Position numbers and translations under genes: made by a program. DNA of 64,000 bases from NCBI GenBank assembly GCA_039545295.1, contig BCIK01000007.1:973978-1037977 (forward strand). The letters are read 5' to 3'. This document shows positions 59,249 to 64,000 of this stretch, piece by piece. The DNA comes from Udeniomyces pyricola. Lineage: Eukaryota; Basidiomycota; Tremellomycetes; Cystofilobasidiales; Mrakiaceae. Under the pieces are notes generated by a model, which saw only the letters and a program-made list of their open reading frames with translations, made no database searches and was not told where the DNA came from. The number at the start of each line of letters is the position of its first letter. Position 1 is the stretch's first letter.

Positions 59249-60055
59249 ACAAAACAAGACAAAAAAAAAGAAGGCAGCACCTCACAATGAAATCCAATTC
59301 GCCCTCTTTCCCTTCCCTCCCCCTTACCTCCCTCCTTCCCTTTTCCCTCATCGGTTTCGTCACCATCTCATCTCCAGTGTCGAATACTTCTTTTTGTAGA
59401 GTCCTGTTCTCCCCCCCCCCCTTTCCTCCTAAGCAATCCAATCTGCGTGCCTCTCCCCTCTTTTCGTTTTTCTCTCTTCTCTCCCCTCCCCCTCTCCCCT
59501 TTCGCTTTTGATCTGGATGACTGAGTTCTTATCCATCTGATCTAACAACCACACTGAACAGGGAGATCCTTGGTTGCAATTTAGGCGAATGAAGTGCGCG
59601 ATCGGCCGGATCGAGTGGTCCATCGCGCATGATGAAGATCCTACAACGACGCAGTACACACGTCGCGTCGACGCGTGGTCGATATGATCTCACGTTGGCT
59701 GCAAGGAGCTTCTACTTCGAAATCGTGCAGCATGCATGACTTTGATTCGCTTTGCCCGCATGCGCATGCCTGCAGAGTGCGCGTACATATACGTACGTGT
59801 AAACGTCCACTCGCTAAACTGTTGCGCGACATGCATGGGCCGGGTAGACGTAGTACGTCCTACGTAAGCACATCGTACGAGTTCAACTCCGAGCTATTAG
59901 TCATCATGCCAGATCAGCATGCGCGCGCTTGAATTCTGAGAAACGATCTGCAGGTCACATGAGTATGTACGTACGCTTGGGTGATATATAAGCATCCGGT
60001 GAGGTTTGATATCCGAGACCCGGACGTATAACGACTGATCTGCACTGGGCTCCTG

Positions 60056-60065
60056 CATATATATC

Positions 60066-60098
<33 letters not shown>
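60056..60098. repeat. (AT)n microsatellite
   Basis: Alternating AT with two C interruptions, embedded in a region rich in ACGT palindromes. Such a tract can form a cruciform in supercoiled DNA. Confidence 0.8.
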
Positions 60099-62077
60099 CG
60101 TACGTTTATAAGCGGGTACGACAGGGGAGTGCGCGGCATATTTACATTAGTGCATGAATCGGTTTGCAGTCCTGCCGCTGTACGCATGCATGCGATCGAT
60201 TCTGCCATGAATATGATCATTCATCACCTGCTTACAGGTCGATGCCTCGGAATCGGCAATATTATATTTGATGTGGGCCGTTTGTAGATCGTTTGCGATC
60301 ACGGGACACAGCCCAATGGGAGGAAACCAATATACATCGAGATCCCTTGATGAAGGCAAAATTAGAAACAAGGAGAAAAGGAGAGAAAAAAAAAACTACG
60401 TTCGACATGAATGCCTTACATTGCCTTACATAAGCATCATAAAGCTGGGTCCTCTTTCCCCGATGAGGCCGAGACCATCGCACCGAGCGCGCTGTCAAAC
60501 CAGCGGACCAGCACACCAGCGGCAGCACCGAGACCAACAAACGATCTAAAAAAACGCCTTGAATTTCCGAGTTTTCGTTTCCGCATGATAACCGGGACTT
60601 TTCTGTGCCGCCTTGCCACACAACTCCACATCGAACATCACTGACAGCCGCAAAGATACGAGAGCGCCGGACGACCGAACGGTGCAGACAGCGAAGTACC
60701 GGATCCGATCATTCTCAAGATCGACGGACCGGATGCACCGGTTGCCCTGACTTTGATGCATGTGTGCATAACCATTGCCGCGCGTCACATGCCGAAGGAC
60801 TCCGTCCCGCGTCCTTCCGTGCAGTTCTTTGTTTAGTTCAGCACACTTGTTATCGAACCCAAAGCAGAACTCATTGATAGTAGTCGACCATAGCCAAGTC
60901 CATGGGACAGAAAATTTTCGAACCTCGGTAGTTGATGATCGATGGAGCTTTGATAGATACTTTCCCCCTAGGAGAAGCCATAATGTCCGGTAACGTTGAT
61001 CAGCGTTGAGTTTCGCGAGGATGACATGTTGATGCAGCTGCGCCAGTGATCACATCGACGTCGACTGCATACCATGCATGACGTCGGGCCTTTCAGTCCA
61101 ATTTTGACCTGGCGCGGAGTTCCGATTTCAAGTGCACCATGGCATCTGTCATACGATGCTCCAATCGATACTCGAATGTCTTCAGGTTTGATGCTTGTGC
61201 TTGACTCATACGAGTATACCATGGGTTGATCTACACGGACGTTACGCTTGCGCATGCATTGCATAACTGCGGGTTGCCGACAGCTCGGATGCCACAAATC
61301 GGAAGTGAGTTTGCCTGCTGATAAACGTTACACCGCCGGCATCGTCACATTGGCGGCTCCAGTCTCGCACTGTTTGCTAAGAATGATGGATGACTGATGA
61401 CCCCCTTGTTTCTGGCGTTCGCCGGTTGTCCTTGTTGCCGGGGCTCGGTGCACGGTGTCTGATCGATCTGATCGAATGCTTAGAATTCAGATGATAGATC
61501 GAAGATCGATTAGACGCTCTATGCACTATGAGCGGTGCGTCGGAGGTTTTCTTCATCGAAGCGGACCGTAATTTAATCACAGATTTAAGCACACGATGCC
61601 AGCCACTTCACCTGCAGCAGTAGTAGTGAGCTGTTTCGGGTCCAGCGCAGCTGCTAGGTGGAGTCGACAGGGATGGTCGATGGGTTGGGTGTTGCTGAGA
61701 TGCTCTCATGCTCGGACTCGCTCAGATTCTCATCAAGTGGACGCATGGAGAGAGAGAGAGGAAGGAAGTTAAAAGGACCAACTCGCTTATGAGCCAACAT
61801 ATTCAACATCTAAAATCTGGATATCTGGATGTCCGGCGCTGGTGAGATGATCATCGAGAGCGCAAACGCCTCTGACGGCGATGTTTCGCCCCCGGTCCCT
61901 CCGAGTTCCTGACTTTGACTTTACCCTGGTTCCAATCCGGGACGGACCTGCGTATCAACCCCAGCTTCCCCTCCTTTTCCGGCCCCGGTTCACACCCTGC
62001 AGTGGCAAACAAAACCAGATTATACTCGTAGTTCTTTTCTTCTTCACCTTCCACCTTACATCTTTTCTTTCACCACC

Positions 62078-62093
62078 TCTCTCTCTCTCTCTC
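62078..62093. repeat. CT-rich leader element of the sugar transporter
   Basis: A run of CT dinucleotides about 70 nt before the sugar-transporter ATG. In many fungi such pyrimidine tracts mark transcription start regions of highly expressed genes. Confidence 0.5.
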
Positions 62094-62160
62094 CAACCTT
62101 CTGAGCCCATCACCACACTCCTCGACTTCTCTTCAACAACACACTCTCGACCGATCCAAT

Positions 62161-64000
62161 ATGTCTTCTGAAGACAAGAAGATCGAGCTCGCTCACGACG
62201 AGTACTCGACCCCCATCCACCGCGGTACCGGTGCCGCCAACAATGTCCACAATGTTCTGTCCCACATGTCTAAGGAGGAGCTCATTGCCGATGTCGACAA
62301 CTTTGCTCAGCGATTCGGTAAGTGGATCAACGTCTTGCATGCGTTCTCGCGCTCTTCGCAACTCGAGGGATGGCGCAGATCAAGGTGGAGGGTGGCGAGG
62401 GATACCGGTCCGAAGCTTGGCAAACATGTCCTATTTTTAGCGATCCCCTTGCCCCCTTCACTTTCCTCTCCTTTCTCCTCTTCTTCGCCTTGACTAAGCT
62501 GATCCAATATCCTGGACTGGTTACTACTTATTCAGATCTCGTCGAGCACACCGACCTCCTTCGCAAAGGAGCTTTGCTCGCTCAGCGCCCGAACGACTAT
62601 GACACGATTGAAGAGCTTGATGATCAGGATCGAGCAAACATTGATTACGAGCAGTACGTCATGATTACCTAATCTCCCCCCTCCCCTTTTTCTCTATCCC
62701 TCAACCCTTTACTTGCTTCTTTCACCACTCTTGCCTCCTTGTACTGATGTCCCTCCCATGTGACCCTGAATCTTTTCCTTTCCAGCAAGCACAAATGGTC
62801 TCACCCCCTGACTCTCTACCTCACCATCATCTGCTGCTCTATCGGAGCCGCCACTCAAGGATGGGATCAGACTGGATCGAACGGAGCGAAGTAAGTCGGA
62901 TTTCTCGGTTGTCTCACCCTCTTCGTATGATCCCCCCCCCCCCCCCCCCCCCCCTTGACCATTTGTCTTTGTCTGCTTCAGCTTGTCCTTCCCTGACGAG
63001 TTCGGAATCAGTACCGCCGCGACTGACCCTAACGCTGCCAGTCACGAGTGGATTGTCGGACTCGTCAACGCTGCCCCTTACATTGCTTCTTCCCTAGTCG
63101 GATGCTGGCTGTCGGACCCCATCAACAACGTTCTCGGTCGCAGGGGCACAATCTTCATCACCGCTGTCATTGTGAGTGGCTTCAACTGTCGTCACTTGAT
63201 TTGCTTATACCTCATCACTGACCCTCATGTTTTGCCTACCTTCAGCTTGTTATTACCCCTATCTGCTCTGGTCTTACCCACACTTGGCAACAACTCTTCG
63301 TCGTCCGTTTGCTCCTGGGTCTTGGTATGGGTGCCAAAGGGTAAGCTTCTGGCCTCGCTCCGAGATCGTGGTCATGCCAAAACAAATCTAACCGTTCCAT
63401 TCATAATATTTTTGCTAAGTGCCACTGTCCCCGTCTTCGCCGCTGAGAACGCCCCCGCCTCGATCCGAGGAGCTCTCGTCATGGGCTGGCAGCTCTGGAC
63501 CGCCTTCGGTATCTTCTTGGGCTTCTGCGCAAATGTCATCGTTGCCGACACCGGAAGGATCGCCTGGCGTCTGCAGCTTGGATCGGCCTTTATTCCTGCG
63601 TTCCCGCTAGTCCTTGGTATCATGTTCTGCCCTGAGTCTCCCCGTTGGCTTCTGAAGAAGGGTCGAGCTTCCCAGGCTTTCAACTCTCTCCGTCGCCTCC
63701 GTCACCACGACCTTCAAGCCGCTCGAGATCTCTACTACATCAACTATCAGATTGAGGAGGAGGCCAAGATCATCAAGGCTGACAGCTTCGTCAAGCGATT
63801 CATCGAGCTCTGGACCATCCCTCGAGTCCGACGAGCGACCGTCGCATCCGGAACCATCAGTATGTATACTTTCTACCCTATCTCTATCTTCGTCTTAACC
63901 GCTCACAATCTGACTCACGTTGATGTTCGCCCCACCAGTGCTTGCGCAGCAGATGTGCGGTATCAACATCATTGCCTTTTACTCGTCCACCGTCTTTGTC
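62161..64000 (+). CDS. Sugar-porter family MFS transporter, 5' part (cut by window end)
   Basis: Predicted hexose, polyol or oligosaccharide symporter of the plasma membrane. The start at 62161 gives a hydrophilic leader (SSEDKKIELAHDEYSTP) with HMSKEELIADVDNFAQRF, then a TM segment after HPLTLYLTIICCSIGAATQG (about 62810). Then LVGCWLSDPINNVLGRRGTI, the sugar-porter GR[RK] loop motif (about 63095-63150), VRLLLGLGMGAKG, PVFAAENAPASIRGALV (about 63425), and CPESPRWLLKKGRA, the PESPR motif. The gene continues with LAQQMCGINIIAFYSSTVF, the QQ/NxxxxY substrate-site segment, where the window ends. At least six introns are visible; one carries a 21-nt C run at about 62932-62954. The substrate cannot be told, and the second half is missing. 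Confidence 0.9.

Larger units (their letters stand above)
59249..62160. other. Largest gene-poor stretch (2.9 kb)
   Basis: No ORF with a recognisable domain, and no RNA gene that I could support. Its left end is the C/T-rich ARG1 3' UTR (to about 59520). From 59640 it is rich in short palindromes (GCATGC, ACGTACGT, TACGTA), with an (AT)n tract at 60056-60098. From 61750 to 62160 it contains the sugar-transporter promoter, with AGAGAG at 61750-61760 and a CT leader at 62078-62093. Confidence 0.5.

Noticed and set aside
61925..61948. tRNA T-arm-like sequence
   Set aside because: CCTGG-TTCCAAT-CCGGG matches a T-arm, but no D-arm, anticodon arm or acceptor pairing could be formed in the flanking 70 nt.
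1..64000. Transposon or retroelement remnants
   Set aside because: No reverse transcriptase, integrase or transposase motif and no long terminal or inverted repeats were seen.

Overview
The window is nuclear DNA of an intron-rich fungus, most likely a basidiomycete yeast or yeast-like species. The evidence is genes broken by many short introns (mostly about 50-150 nt, GTRNGY donors, T-rich 3' ends), a compact layout with short intergenic gaps, and orthologues of fungal housekeeping genes (SAGA subunit, Dbf4, GARP subunit, mitoribosomal protein, DOCK-type GEF). Frequent CGA arginine codons and the high intron density would fit Tremellomycetes (for example Cystofilobasidiales), but that placement is inference. 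I found no rRNA, tRNA, transposon or CRISPR. Gene spans below run from start codon to stop codon and include introns; exon joins were worked out by eye.

Layout. 0-8 kb: 3' part of a PMC1-type Ca2+-ATPase (+), convergent with a DHA2-type MFS efflux transporter (-). 9-12.4 kb: a zeta-toxin-domain P-loop protein (-) head-to-head with a tiny four-exon DUF2015 membrane protein (+). 13.1-16.3 kb: an unrecognised low-complexity acidic protein (+). 17-26.8 kb: mitoribosomal protein mL43 (-) divergent from VPS53 (+), followed by a DBF4 homologue (+). 28.1-33 kb: a mitochondrial HAD-family phosphatase-like protein (-) divergent from a ubiquitin-like/BAG co-chaperone (+). 33.7-42.6 kb: a CSC1/OSCA (DUF221) channel (-) and a mitochondrial enoyl-CoA hydratase (-). 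43.5-53.5 kb: a 10-kb DOCK-family GEF gene (-). 54.4-59.2 kb: an SCA7-domain SAGA subunit (Sgf73-like, +) and argininosuccinate synthase (ARG1, +). 59.2-62.2 kb: the largest gene-poor stretch. 62.2-64 kb: 5' part of a sugar-porter MFS transporter (+), cut by the window edge.

The genes do not form an obvious pathway cluster; they look like ordinary chromosomal neighbours. Several are divergent pairs sharing 290-870 bp promoters (zeta/DUF2015, mL43/VPS53, HAD/BAG, DOCK/SGF73). The less ordinary points are a 48-nt poly(A) tract that appears to be read as polylysine at the end of the HAD-family gene, the fungal zeta-toxin-domain protein beside a DUF2015 gene, a 10-nt microexon with a tandem acceptor in the SAGA gene, and the palindrome- and microsatellite-rich 2.9-kb gap at 59.2-62.2 kb. 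I saw no convincing new multi-gene system.
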